Below are positions 1 through 8,419 of a stretch of DNA of 56,943 bases, in pieces; positions within the stretch are counted from its first letter, which is position 1; each line of letters opens with the position of its first letter. The DNA is from Oscillospiraceae bacterium. Lineage in GTDB: Bacteria > Bacillota > Clostridia > Oscillospirales > Oscillospiraceae. The notes beneath the pieces were generated by a model. The model did not search any database, was not told the DNA's origin, and was given only the letters and a program-made list of their open reading frames with translations. Where the stretch lies: assembly GCA_020025715.1 (NCBI GenBank), contig JAHHRQ010000005.1:1-56943 (forward strand), read 5' to 3'. The translations under genes and the position numbers were made by a program.

Positions 1-68
1 TTATAATATTTTTCAGGAAACGCTGTAACGAACAGCCCTTTAACGGGTCTTATGTATGAAAGGAGCTG

Positions 69-557
69 ATGACCGTGGAAGATATGGACGAAATTTACCG
101 CCTGCACGCCCAAAGCGTATATAAATATCTTTTGTCCCTGTGCCGCAACGAAAGCCTTGCGGAAGAGCTCACGCAGGAGACATTTTACAGAGCAGTCAAA
201 TCCATAGACAAATTTGACGGTAAGTGCAAAGTCTCGGTCTGGCTCTGTCAGATAGGGAAAAATCTCTATTTCAGCGAGCTGAAAAAACAGGGCCGCGAAA
301 CAGATTTTCCGGAAGATTTTGATTTTCCCGCTCCCTCCGCAGAAGATGAGATAATTGCAAGCGAGGGAAAAACAAGTCTTTTAAAGGCCATACACGCCCT
401 GCCCGAACAGACTAAAGAGGTGGTATATCTCCGCTCTTTCGGTAATCTCAGTTTCCGTGAGATAGGCGATGTTATGGGAAAAAGCGAAAACTGGGCCAGA
501 GTTACATTTTATCGAGGAAAAGAACGATTAAAAGGAGGTTTCGGTTATGAAAAATGA
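69..557 (+). CDS. ECF-type RNA polymerase sigma factor (sigma-70 family)
   Basis: A 162-residue protein with the two-domain ECF layout. Region 2 spans about residues 8-75 (the stretch around AEELTQETFYRA is typical) and region 4 about residues 105-155, with a helix-turn-helix around LSFREIGDVMGKSENWARV. It should direct RNA polymerase to a small regulon, including its own operon. The AAAGGAG at 59-65 lies only 3 bases before the ATG at 69, so GTG at 75 (9-base spacing) is an equally good start. The gene overlaps the next one by 11 bases, and that neighbour is a zinc-binding anti-sigma factor, so this is a sigma/anti-sigma module. A lone TATAAT at 2-7 could be the -10 box, but its -35 lies outside the window. 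The inducing signal is unknown. Confidence 0.9.
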   Translation: MTVEDMDEIYRLHAQSVYKYLLSLCRNESLAEELTQETFYRAVKSIDKFDGKCKVSVWLCQIGKNLYFSELKKQGRETDFPEDFDFPAPSAEDEIIASEGKTSLLKAIHALPEQTKEVVYLRSFGNLSFREIGDVMGKSENWARVTFYRGKERLKGGFGYEK

Positions 558-1590
558 TTTAAGCTGCGATGTGGTCAAAGACCTGCTCCCCTCATATATA
601 GATGAGCTTACAAGCGAAGATTCAAACAAAGCCGTAGCAGAGCATCTTTCAAAATGCAAAGTCTGTCAGGAAGTTTATAAAAGCATGTGCCCCGACAAAA
701 AGGCCGCCGGAGAAAATATACAAAAGGAAATTGACTACTTAAAAAGCATTAAAAAGAAGAATGTAAAGAAAATCAGAAAGGCTGTTTTGTGGACGGTAAG
801 TTCTCTCCTTATTGCTTTTGCAGTATTTATTTTTACTGTGCTTTTCATTGTAGGAAATCCCGCCAACGGCTATACAAACAGACCCTCAGTCACAGAAAAA
901 GACGGTATTTTATACCTTGAATTCCACAATCCCAATTCCGCCCAAAGTTATGCTCACTGGAAAACTGAGTATATAGATCCCTGTGACGGCAAGGGTACAG
1001 AGCTTAATTACGACGTTAAAATTTCTGCCCGTACACCTAACAGTTCTGTTTTTTATCCAAGCGGTGACCACATTATAGAAATAGAACTGGAGAATATACA
1101 TTCCGTAAGCTTCATGGGATTACTGCTGTGGCAGGACGGGCTTATAATAAGTCCCGACTCCGAGCAGATATTCCATCGTCAGTACCCCTATGCAGGGTCT
1201 GCACCTCAGATGGGCTATGTTCTGGACGCTCTTAAACTGCCGAATGTGGAGGCATCTTCAAGCATCCAGTCCGACGGCGAACCTTACGGCTGGACAATAC
1301 ATTATAAACAGCCTCTTGATGAAGCAGATATATCCCTGATGTCTCAGAACGCCCCCATTGTCCTCTCCCTTGTGGGAAACTTAGGGGAATTCGGCTTTAC
1401 CTATCCCGACGGCAAGGGCGGAGAAACGGAGTGGAGGATTTCCGTTTCGGAAGTTGAGGATATGCTACCGGAGCTTTATGATGAATATAATCAGAAGCAC
1501 GGCACAGACTGGGAGCCTTTGGAGAGCTTAAAGGATTACACCGACTCAGTTTATTTCTTCCAACAGCTATTAAATGTATTAAACTATTGA
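547..1590 (+). CDS. Zinc-binding (zf-HC2/ZAS) transmembrane anti-sigma factor
   Basis: A 347-residue protein with an N-terminal anti-sigma zinc domain (Cys7, then His33-x3-Cys37-x2-Cys40), one membrane span at about residues 78-102, and a large extracytoplasmic C-terminal domain that I do not recognise. By analogy with ZAS proteins, the cytoplasmic part would hold the sigma factor encoded just upstream while the outer domain senses the envelope. The start is fixed by AAAGGAGG at 531-538, 8 bases before the ATG. The 11-base overlap with the sigma gene implies translational coupling. No terminator is visible between this gene and the ABC exporter that follows 71 bases later, so the exporter could be part of the regulon, but that is inference. 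Confidence 0.85.
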   Translation: MKNDLSCDVVKDLLPSYIDELTSEDSNKAVAEHLSKCKVCQEVYKSMCPDKKAAGENIQKEIDYLKSIKKKNVKKIRKAVLWTVSSLLIAFAVFIFTVLFIVGNPANGYTNRPSVTEKDGILYLEFHNPNSAQSYAHWKTEYIDPCDGKGTELNYDVKISARTPNSSVFYPSGDHIIEIELENIHSVSFMGLLLWQDGLIISPDSEQIFHRQYPYAGSAPQMGYVLDALKLPNVEASSSIQSDGEPYGWTIHYKQPLDEADISLMSQNAPIVLSLVGNLGEFGFTYPDGKGGETEWRISVSEVEDMLPELYDEYNQKHGTDWEPLESLKDYTDSVYFFQQLLNVLNY

Positions 1591-1661
1591 AATAAAGTCC
1601 CTTTTCGTGCTATATTATTAAAGTTAAAGTAAGATAATATAGGTTACGGGAGGCGCGGCTT

Positions 1662-3473
1662 TTGGATAAAACTAAAAAGCAGAAAGGGCGTGTACTGGAT
1701 ATTTTTCGCAGTAAGTACGCCCTTTCTTTTTTAAAAAAATATATTTTCAGCTACACCTTAGGCATACTCATTCTTATTCTCATAGACCTTTTGCAGACTG
1801 AGGTTCCCCTTATAGTGGGCAGCACCATAGACCTTATCGCCGCGGGCGGTTTCAAGGGCAGCTTTATAAGCAAAACCCTTATAAATCTTGCACTTATCGC
1901 CGCCGCAGTATTTTTCGGCCGTATTGCATGGCGCTGGTTCATTTTCGGCGCTGCCAGAAAAATCGAGCGTGACATGAGAAATGAGCTATACGCTCATTTG
2001 CAGACTCTTTCCGCCTCTTATTTCCAGAACCACAAGGCAGGCGAAATCATGGCATACATGACCTCTGATATTGAGGCTGTACGCATGGTCTTTGCCATGA
2101 GCTTTGTTATGGGCATGGATGCTCTGGCGCTGGGCATAAGTACCTTATACAAAATGGTGGTGGATATAGACCCCATTTTAAGCGTTGTTTCCGTTCTGCC
2201 TCTGCTGCTTGTGGCAGTTACCGCAACGGTAATGGGCGGTAAGCTGCACAAGCGCTTCACATTGCGTCAGGAGGCCTATTCCCAGATGTCCGACTTTGTG
2301 CAGGAAAAGCTTAACGGCATCAGAGTTGTAAAGGCTTTCCGGCAGGAGGATGCCGAAAACGCAGCCTTTGCAAAAGAAAACGCCAAAACCCGTGATGCCA
2401 ATATTAAAGAGGCAAAGCTTGAAGCTTTCATGTTCCCCTTTATGCGTATGGTTGCCGGTCTTTCCATGGCTGTTGCCATAGGCTACGGCGGATATATTGC
2501 CATTATAGGCCGCATAAGCGTAGGCGAATTTTCAGGATTTTTGATGTTTTTAAACATGATGGTCTGGCCTATGGCATGTATAGGCAGAATAATAAACCTG
2601 CTCACCCGCGGCAGCGCCTCATTAAAGCGCCTCCAGAGCATAATCGATGCCGAGGCCGATATATGCGATTGGCCGGAAAGCAAGGATTTTGATGCCTCCG
2701 AGCCTTTGCAGGGCAGCATTGACGCTAAAAATCTTACTTTCACATATGATGGTGACGAACATCCTGTTCTTGACAATATCAGCTTTCATCTTGAAAAGGG
2801 TCAAACTCTGGGAATAGTAGGCCGTACCGGCGAGGGCAAAACCACCCTTGTAAACCTGCTTCTCCGTTTGTTTGAACCGGGACGGGACATGCTGTATATA
2901 GGAGGTAAGGAAATTCATTCCATTCCTCTCCATACTCTACGAAAAAGCATAGGCTATGTGCCTCAGGACACTTTTCTCTTTTCCGACACGGTTTCCGGCA
3001 ATATAGCCTTCGGAGACAGAAGCAAATCTCAGGAAGAAATCGAACATGCGGCAGAGCTTGCATGTGTACACGATAACATTATGGAGTTTCCCGACCGCTA
3101 CGAAACCACGGTGGGTGAACGAGGCGTTTCCCTCTCCGGCGGTCAGAAGCAGCGCATTGCCATAGCCAGAGCCCTGATTTTAGACCCCGAAATCTTAATT
3201 CTGGATGACTCCGTTTCCGCCGTTGACACCGACACCGAGGAGCAGATTCTCCGCCACCTCCGTGAGCAGCGGCAGGGCAAAACCAACATCATAATAGCCC
3301 ACCGTATTTCCACCCTTAAACACGCAGACAAGATTATCGTTTTAGATAACGGTCATATTGCCGAGAGCGGCAGCCATGATGAACTTGTGGCTCAGGAAGG
3401 CATTTATGCCGACATGTACCGCCGCCAGCTTCTGGAAGATATGAAAAAGGAGGAGTTCGGCTATGACGAATGA
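1662..3473 (+). CDS. ABC exporter half-transporter, degenerate ATP site (heterodimer subunit 1)
   Basis: A 603-residue fused permease-ATPase. Six membrane spans occupy roughly residues 25-310 and the ATPase domain residues 350-590. Walker A is GRTGEGKTT near residue 387, the signature LSGGQ is near 490, and Walker B is ILILDD near 512. The catalytic Glu after Walker B is Asp here, as in the degenerate half of heterodimeric exporters of the BmrCD or TM287/288 kind. The start is TTG, 7 bases after GGGAGG at 1648-1653. It overlaps the partner gene by 11 bases. The substrate (drug, lipid or peptide) cannot be read from the sequence. A short AT-rich stretch upstream has no clear promoter. Confidence 0.92.
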   Translation: MDKTKKQKGRVLDIFRSKYALSFLKKYIFSYTLGILILILIDLLQTEVPLIVGSTIDLIAAGGFKGSFISKTLINLALIAAAVFFGRIAWRWFIFGAARKIERDMRNELYAHLQTLSASYFQNHKAGEIMAYMTSDIEAVRMVFAMSFVMGMDALALGISTLYKMVVDIDPILSVVSVLPLLLVAVTATVMGGKLHKRFTLRQEAYSQMSDFVQEKLNGIRVVKAFRQEDAENAAFAKENAKTRDANIKEAKLEAFMFPFMRMVAGLSMAVAIGYGGYIAIIGRISVGEFSGFLMFLNMMVWPMACIGRIINLLTRGSASLKRLQSIIDAEADICDWPESKDFDASEPLQGSIDAKNLTFTYDGDEHPVLDNISFHLEKGQTLGIVGRTGEGKTTLVNLLLRLFEPGRDMLYIGGKEIHSIPLHTLRKSIGYVPQDTFLFSDTVSGNIAFGDRSKSQEEIEHAAELACVHDNIMEFPDRYETTVGERGVSLSGGQKQRIAIARALILDPEILILDDSVSAVDTDTEEQILRHLREQRQGKTNIIIAHRISTLKHADKIIVLDNGHIAESGSHDELVAQEGIYADMYRRQLLEDMKKEEFGYDE

Positions 3474-5283
3474 AAAAGAAACCGGATTTAACCCCCATAT
3501 CATCCGCCGCACCCTCAGCTACGCAAAGCCCTACTGGGCATGGTTTTTGCTTGCGCTGCTGATTATCCTGTTCACCGTTTCCTTTGAGCTGTGGCAGCCT
3601 ATGATTATAGAAAAAGCTACTGACGACTTTGTAGGAAAGTATGTGGACATTTCCTCCGAGGGCTTTTCCATTTCGGAGCTGCGGCATATGCGCGGTGGAG
3701 ACATTAAGGGCGTTATATTCATGGCGCTGCTCTATCTTTTAAGCGCCGTAACCATAATGGGGCTTAACTATGCTCAGGCCGTTATTCTGGCTACTGTGGG
3801 GCAGAAGATTATCTACAACATCCGTGAGGACTCTTTCCGGCACCTCACCCGGCTCCATGTGGGCTTCTATAACGACCAGCCCATAGGAAAGCTGGTAACA
3901 AGGGTTACCAACGACTGTGAAACCGTGCTGGAGATGTTTACAAACGTAATAGTCAGCATTGTAAGCAACTTCTTCGTGCTTTTCGGCGTAATGTTTTCAA
4001 TGCTCCACCGGCACATTAAACTGTCTCTTGCAATTTTCAGCGTTATTCCTGTTATAGTTGTTTTTACAATAATTTTTACAAAGCTTACAAGAAAGCTTTA
4101 CAGAGTAATACGCGGCAAGATTTCAAACCTTAACGCCTTTATTGCCGAGCACGTGTCCGGCATGAAGGTGGTGCAGATATTTGCAGCCGAGGAGGACACA
4201 AAGCGGGAGTTTGAAGAGCAGACGGAGGAGCTGAGAAAGGCCCACTTAAAACAGATTATGGCTTTCGCGGCCTACGGCCCTGTTTCCTACCTTATGAATA
4301 TAGTGGCTACCGCCATACTGCTTATATACGGCGGCAATCTTGCAATGAGCGGCATTATTACAATAGGCACCCTTATTGCATTCCAGCGTTATATGACCCG
4401 CTTTTTCGACCCTATTTCCGAGCTTGCGGAAAACTTTGACCTGCTCCAGTCTGCCGCTGCTGCGGCAGAGCGTATTTTCGGGCTGCTTGACACCGAGCCT
4501 GCCATAACGGACGACCCGGACTGCGTGCATATGGATTCCTTTAAGGGGCACATTGAATTTAAGCATGTGTGGTTTGCCTACAACGAGGAAAACTGGATAT
4601 TAAAAGACCTGTCATTTACCTTAAATCCCGGCGAGCGCCTTGCATTTGTAGGCGAGACCGGTGCCGGAAAAACCACCATTCAGAATCTTATCTGCCGTTA
4701 CTACGACATTCAAAAAGGACAAATTCTGATAGACGGTGTGGATATAAGAAAAATTGCCGTTGAGGATCTGCGGAAAAACATAGGTCAGATGCTTCAGGAT
4801 GTATTCCTCTTTACCGGCGATATAAAGAGCAATATCCGCCTCAATAATACCGACATCACCGATGAAGATATTGTCGAAGCTGCAAAGTATGTAAACGCAG
4901 ACCCCTTTATAAGAAAGCTTGACGGCGGCTACGACCACAAGGTTATAGAGCGCGGCGCTGCTTTCTCCGCCGGTCAGCGGCAGCTTCTCTCCTTCGCAAG
5001 AACCCTTGCCTTTAAGCCCTCCGTTTTAATTCTGGACGAGGCTACCGCAAATATCGACACCGAAACGGAAGTTTTAATTCAGGACGCACTGGAAAAGCTT
5101 ATGAAAGGCCGCAGCACCATTGTAGTTGCCCACCGTCTTTCCACAATCCAGAACTGCGACAAAATTATTCTTCTTCATAAGGGCCGGCTCTGCGAGGAAG
5201 GCACTCATCAGGAGCTTCTGGAAAAGCACGGCATGTACTATAAGCTCTATAAGCTTCAGTACGAAAAAGAGGCAGAAACATAA
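3463..5283 (+). CDS. ABC exporter half-transporter, catalytic ATP site (heterodimer subunit 2)
   Basis: A 606-residue permease-ATPase. The membrane domain covers about residues 25-320 and the ATPase domain 365-600. Walker A is GETGAGKTT near residue 396. Walker B ends in the canonical Glu (VLILDEAT near 523), but the signature is FSAGQ rather than LSGGQ. This complements subunit 1: the intact Walker B here pairs with the intact LSGGQ of the partner, leaving one active and one degenerate site. That is the known signature of obligate heterodimers. Translation is coupled to subunit 1 by an 11-base overlap. A strong hairpin terminator follows at once. Confidence 0.92.
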   Translation: MTNEKETGFNPHIIRRTLSYAKPYWAWFLLALLIILFTVSFELWQPMIIEKATDDFVGKYVDISSEGFSISELRHMRGGDIKGVIFMALLYLLSAVTIMGLNYAQAVILATVGQKIIYNIREDSFRHLTRLHVGFYNDQPIGKLVTRVTNDCETVLEMFTNVIVSIVSNFFVLFGVMFSMLHRHIKLSLAIFSVIPVIVVFTIIFTKLTRKLYRVIRGKISNLNAFIAEHVSGMKVVQIFAAEEDTKREFEEQTEELRKAHLKQIMAFAAYGPVSYLMNIVATAILLIYGGNLAMSGIITIGTLIAFQRYMTRFFDPISELAENFDLLQSAAAAAERIFGLLDTEPAITDDPDCVHMDSFKGHIEFKHVWFAYNEENWILKDLSFTLNPGERLAFVGETGAGKTTIQNLICRYYDIQKGQILIDGVDIRKIAVEDLRKNIGQMLQDVFLFTGDIKSNIRLNNTDITDEDIVEAAKYVNADPFIRKLDGGYDHKVIERGAAFSAGQRQLLSFARTLAFKPSVLILDEATANIDTETEVLIQDALEKLMKGRSTIVVAHRLSTIQNCDKIILLHKGRLCEEGTHQELLEKHGMYYKLYKLQYEKEAET

Positions 5284-5292
5284 AATAACAGC

Positions 5293-5321
5293 AAAAGGAG
5301 CGGTAAAACCGCTCCTTTTTC
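5293..5321 (+). terminator. Intrinsic terminator after the ABC exporter operon
   Basis: A 12-base arm (AAAAGGAGCGGT) and its exact complement flank a two-base centre, so the hairpin closes on a slightly larger loop. It starts 10 bases after the stop codon and is followed by Ts. Confidence 0.9.
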
Positions 5322-5348
5322 CATTTTGTAAATTATTTTAGACTTTAC

Positions 5349-5377
5349 TTGAAATTGACATTTTGTTTTGGTATAAT
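5349..5377 (+). promoter_or_regulatory. Sigma-A promoter of the BMP-family binding protein gene
   Basis: TTGAAA at 5349-5354 and TATAAT at 5372-5377 are separated by 17 bases. The leader to the ATG at 5446 is about 60 bases. It contains a short stem (5385-5391 with 5399-5405, one G-U pair) and a CCC/GGG pair before a run of six Ts at 5421-5426. I could not match this to a purine riboswitch core. Confidence 0.75.
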
Positions 5378-5445
5378 GAGCCTCGTATGGGATAAGACCT
5401 ATACACCCCGTAAAGGGACATTTTTTGAAAGGAAGGAATATTCCA

Positions 5446-6660
5446 ATGAAAAAGATTCTTGCTCTTTTACTTGCTCTGTGCATGGTCTTTGCTCTTGCTG
5501 CTTGCGGCGAAAGCAAGGCTCCTGAGCAGCCCGCAGAGGAGCCCGCTGAGGCACCTGCTGAGGCACCCGCAGAAGAGACTCCCGCAGAGGAGCCCGCTGA
5601 AGCTACCGAAATGCGTGTCGCAATGATCACCGACTACGGTGACATCACCGACCAGAGCTTCAACCAGACCACTTACGAAGCCTGCAAGGCTTACTGCGAG
5701 GAGAACGGTGTTGACTTCACCTACTTCAAGCCCGCAGGTGACACCACCGCTGACCGTGTTGCAATGGTCGAGAAGGCTGTTGACGAGGACTACAACGTTG
5801 TTGTAATGCCCGGCTTCGCTTTCGCAGGCACCATCGCTGAGGTTCAGGATGAGTACCCCGAAGTAAAGTTCATCGCTCTTGACGTTTCCGAGTTCGACAT
5901 CATGTCCTCCTTCAAGAACGAGAAGGACGCTCACCTGTCCGCAAATGTTTACTCCGCTGTTTACCAGGAAGAGCTCTGCGGCTACATGGCAGGTTATGCT
6001 GCTGTTAAGATGGGCTACAAGCACCTGGGCTTCCTGGGCGGCATGGCAGTTCCTGCTGTTGTTCGTTACGGCTTCGGCTTTGTTCAGGGTGCTGACGCTG
6101 CTGCTAAGGAGCTTGGCATTGAGAACGAAGTTGCTGTTGAGTATGTTTACGGCAACCAGTTCTTCGGTGATGCTGACATCACTGCTTACATGGATACCTG
6201 GTACGGCGAGAAGGGCGTTGAGGTTGTCTTCGCCTGCGGCGGCGGTATCTTCACTTCCGCAGCTGAGGCAGCTGCTAAGGTTGAAGGCAAGGTCATCGGT
6301 GTTGACGTCGACCAGGCCGGTATCATCGATACCGCTTACGGCGAAGGCCTGACCGTTACTTCCGCTATGAAGGGTCTTGCAGAAACTGTTAAGCACATGC
6401 TTTCCGAGATTGCTGCAGGTAACTTCGCTAACTACGGCGGCAAGGTTGAGAACCTCGGTCTCATTTCCGAGAATGCCGAAGAGAACTACGTACAGCTCCC
6501 CATGGAGTCCACCGTTTGGAACGATGGCTTCACTCAGGACAACTACAAGGAGCTTGTTAAGGCTATGTTCGACGGCACTGTTACCGTTGAGAGCATCAGC
6601 GATGCAAGCGCTATGCCCGAGCACGTTATCACTGTTAACGAGTACGGCAACATCAAGTAA
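5446..6660 (+). CDS. BMP-family (Med/PnrA-like) nucleoside-binding lipoprotein
   Basis: A 404-residue lipoprotein. A signal peptide ends in the lipobox LAAC (Cys at about residue 21), followed by a Pro/Glu/Ala-rich linker to about residue 52 and then a BMP-type periplasmic-binding fold starting at MRVAMITDYGDITDQSFNQ. Such proteins capture purine nucleosides or similar ligands for an ABC importer, and the ATPase and two permeases follow at 6881-10505. The ATG at 5446 has GGAAGG 8-10 bases upstream; the upstream TTG at 5425 overlaps that site and is rejected. Codon use is strongly biased (many GCT, GTT, AAC, ATC; few ATA) compared with the exporter genes before it, suggesting high expression. 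It has its own promoter and terminator. Confidence 0.93.
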   Translation: MKKILALLLALCMVFALAACGESKAPEQPAEEPAEAPAEAPAEETPAEEPAEATEMRVAMITDYGDITDQSFNQTTYEACKAYCEENGVDFTYFKPAGDTTADRVAMVEKAVDEDYNVVVMPGFAFAGTIAEVQDEYPEVKFIALDVSEFDIMSSFKNEKDAHLSANVYSAVYQEELCGYMAGYAAVKMGYKHLGFLGGMAVPAVVRYGFGFVQGADAAAKELGIENEVAVEYVYGNQFFGDADITAYMDTWYGEKGVEVVFACGGGIFTSAAEAAAKVEGKVIGVDVDQAGIIDTAYGEGLTVTSAMKGLAETVKHMLSEIAAGNFANYGGKVENLGLISENAEENYVQLPMESTVWNDGFTQDNYKELVKAMFDGTVTVESISDASAMPEHVITVNEYGNIK

Positions 6661-6678
6661 TTAAATTTACTTATCCTG

Positions 6679-6711
6679 CGGGACAGAGATTTATCTCTGT
6701 CCCGTTTTTTT
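6679..6711 (+). terminator. Intrinsic terminator between binding protein and ATPase genes
   Basis: A perfect 12-base stem (CGGGACAGAGAT and its complement) is followed by a run of Ts. It isolates the binding-protein transcript from the transporter-core transcript. Confidence 0.92.
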
Positions 6712-6754
6712 ATTGCCTTTTAGTGCAATATCTTAAAGTTCCATAAAATTTCTT

Positions 6755-6783
6755 TTGAAAAATAATAAATTTTGTAGTACAAT
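6755..6783 (+). promoter_or_regulatory. Sigma-A promoter of the ATPase-permease-permease operon
   Basis: TTGAAA at 6755-6760 and TACAAT at 6778-6783 are 17 bases apart in an AT-rich context. It would give a leader of about 90 bases before the TTG start at 6881. Confidence 0.7.
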
Positions 6784-6827
6784 AAAAGCTCAGAGATATA
6801 GCCGATTTTGAGTAATTTTCGGCTTCC

Positions 6828-6850
6828 TCCCCCTGATTATATCAGTGGGA
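6828..6850 (+). other. Leader hairpin before the nucleoside ABC ATPase gene
   Basis: TCCCCCTGAT pairs with ATCAGTGGGA with one mismatch around a three-base loop. It lies 13 bases before the GGGGAGG ribosome-binding site and has no T-run, so it is not a terminator by itself. It could stabilise the mRNA or influence translation. Confidence 0.45.
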
Positions 6851-6880
6851 GAGATATATTTTGAGGGGAGGTCATCAAGT

Positions 6881-8419
6881 TTGGAGCAGCCTTATGCAAT
6901 AGAAATGCTTAATATTACTAAGCGTTTCCCCGGTATTATCGCAAACGATAACATAACCCTGCAGCTGCGCAAGGGCGAAATTCATGCCCTTCTGGGCGAA
7001 AACGGTGCCGGTAAATCCACCTTGATGAGTGTTCTCTTCGGTCTTTACCAGCCGGAAGAGGGCATAATCAAAAAATACGGTAAGCAGGTAAACATCAAAG
7101 ACCCCAATGACGCAAATGCGCTTGGTATCGGAATGGTGCACCAGCACTTCAAATTAGTTGAATGCTTTACTGTTCTTGACAACATCATAATGGGCGTTGA
7201 GCCCTGCAAATTCGGTTTTCTCCGCAAGGACGAGGCCAGAAAGAAAGTTCTTGAACTGAGCGAAAAATACGGACTCAAGGTTGACCCGGACGCTTTGGTG
7301 GAAGATATAACAGTAGGTATGCAGCAGCGCACCGAAATTCTCAAAATGCTGTACCGTGAAAACGAGATTCTGATTTTTGACGAGCCTACCGCTGTTCTTA
7401 CCCCTCAGGAAATCGACGAGCTGATGCAGATAATGAAAGGTCTTGCCGCAGAAGGCAAATCCATTCTCTTTATCTCCCATAAGCTTAACGAGATCATGTC
7501 CGTTGCCGACCGCTGCACGGTTCTCCGCAAGGGTAAATATATAGGCACAGTTAACATCGCCGACACCACCAAGGAAGAGCTTTCCAGAATGATGGTCGGC
7601 AGAGATGTTGAATTTACAGTACACAAGGACGCCGCCAAACCCGGTGAACCGGTACTCCACGTTGAAAATCTGTGTGTTGCTTCCAAAACTCACAAGCATG
7701 ACGCTGTACATAATGTAAGCTTCGATGTCAGAGAGGGCGAAATCGTCTGCATTGCCGGTATCGACGGCAACGGTCAGACTGAGCTTGTCTACGGCCTTAC
7801 AGGTCTTGAGCCTGTAAAGAGCGGCAAGGTTGTTTTCAAAGACGAAAACATCACCTCCGCCCCTATTCGCCGCCGCTCCGTTATGGGTATGAGCCATATC
7901 CCCGAGGACAGACACAAGCACGGTCTTGTGCTTGATTACTCTTTGGAGGATAACCTTGTGCTTCAGCGCTATTTCGAGCCTGAATTTGTAAATAAGGCAG
8001 GCTTCTTAAAGCGCGGCGCTATCCGCCAGTATGCAACAAGGCTTATTGAGCAGTTTGACGTCCGCTCCGGTCAGGGCTCCGTCACTACTGCCAGAAGCAT
8101 GTCCGGCGGTAACCAGCAGAAGGCCATTATTGCCCGTGAAATGGACAAGGAGACAAGCCTTCTTATCGCCGTTCAGCCTACCCGCGGTCTTGACGTAGGC
8201 GCTATTGAATATATCCACAAGCAGATTGTTGCCCAGCGTGATAAGGGCAAAGCCGTTCTGCTTGTAAGCCTTGAGCTTGACGAGGTTATGGCTCTGTCCG
8301 ACCGCATACTGGTTATGTATGAGGGCGAAATTGTGGGCGAGCTTGACCCCAAAACCACAAGCGTTCAGGAGCTTGGCCTTTACATGGCAGGCGCAAAGAG
8401 AGAGGAGGTCAAAAAGTGA
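6881..8419 (+). CDS. Nucleoside-type ABC importer, double ATPase subunit
   Basis: A 512-residue protein with two ABC domains, as in the sugar/nucleoside importers of the RbsA or NupO type. Domain 1 has Walker A GENGAGKST near residues 38-46, the VGMQQR signature, and Walker B ILIFDEPTA. Domain 2 has a degenerate Walker A (GIDGNGQTE), the signature SGGNQQK, and Walker B AVQPTRGLD with Gln in place of the catalytic Glu; I recall this as usual for the BMP-linked branch. The TTG start at 6881 is 9 bases after GGGGAGG at 6865-6871; the in-frame GTG at 6845 lies inside the leader hairpin and is rejected. It overlaps the first permease by 4 bases. Confidence 0.93.
   Translation: MEQPYAIEMLNITKRFPGIIANDNITLQLRKGEIHALLGENGAGKSTLMSVLFGLYQPEEGIIKKYGKQVNIKDPNDANALGIGMVHQHFKLVECFTVLDNIIMGVEPCKFGFLRKDEARKKVLELSEKYGLKVDPDALVEDITVGMQQRTEILKMLYRENEILIFDEPTAVLTPQEIDELMQIMKGLAAEGKSILFISHKLNEIMSVADRCTVLRKGKYIGTVNIADTTKEELSRMMVGRDVEFTVHKDAAKPGEPVLHVENLCVASKTHKHDAVHNVSFDVREGEIVCIAGIDGNGQTELVYGLTGLEPVKSGKVVFKDENITSAPIRRRSVMGMSHIPEDRHKHGLVLDYSLEDNLVLQRYFEPEFVNKAGFLKRGAIRQYATRLIEQFDVRSGQGSVTTARSMSGGNQQKAIIAREMDKETSLLIAVQPTRGLDVGAIEYIHKQIVAQRDKGKAVLLVSLELDEVMALSDRILVMYEGEIVGELDPKTTSVQELGLYMAGAKREEVKK

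Noticed and set aside
5378..5445. A purine riboswitch before the nucleoside-binding protein
   Set aside because: The conserved core (the TCTACC-type junction and loop-loop pairs) is not found, and the leader is too short.
5467..6624. A 385-residue open frame on the minus strand
   Set aside because: It is the antisense shadow of the highly biased BMP lipoprotein gene, with low-complexity Val/Leu/Ser-rich translation.
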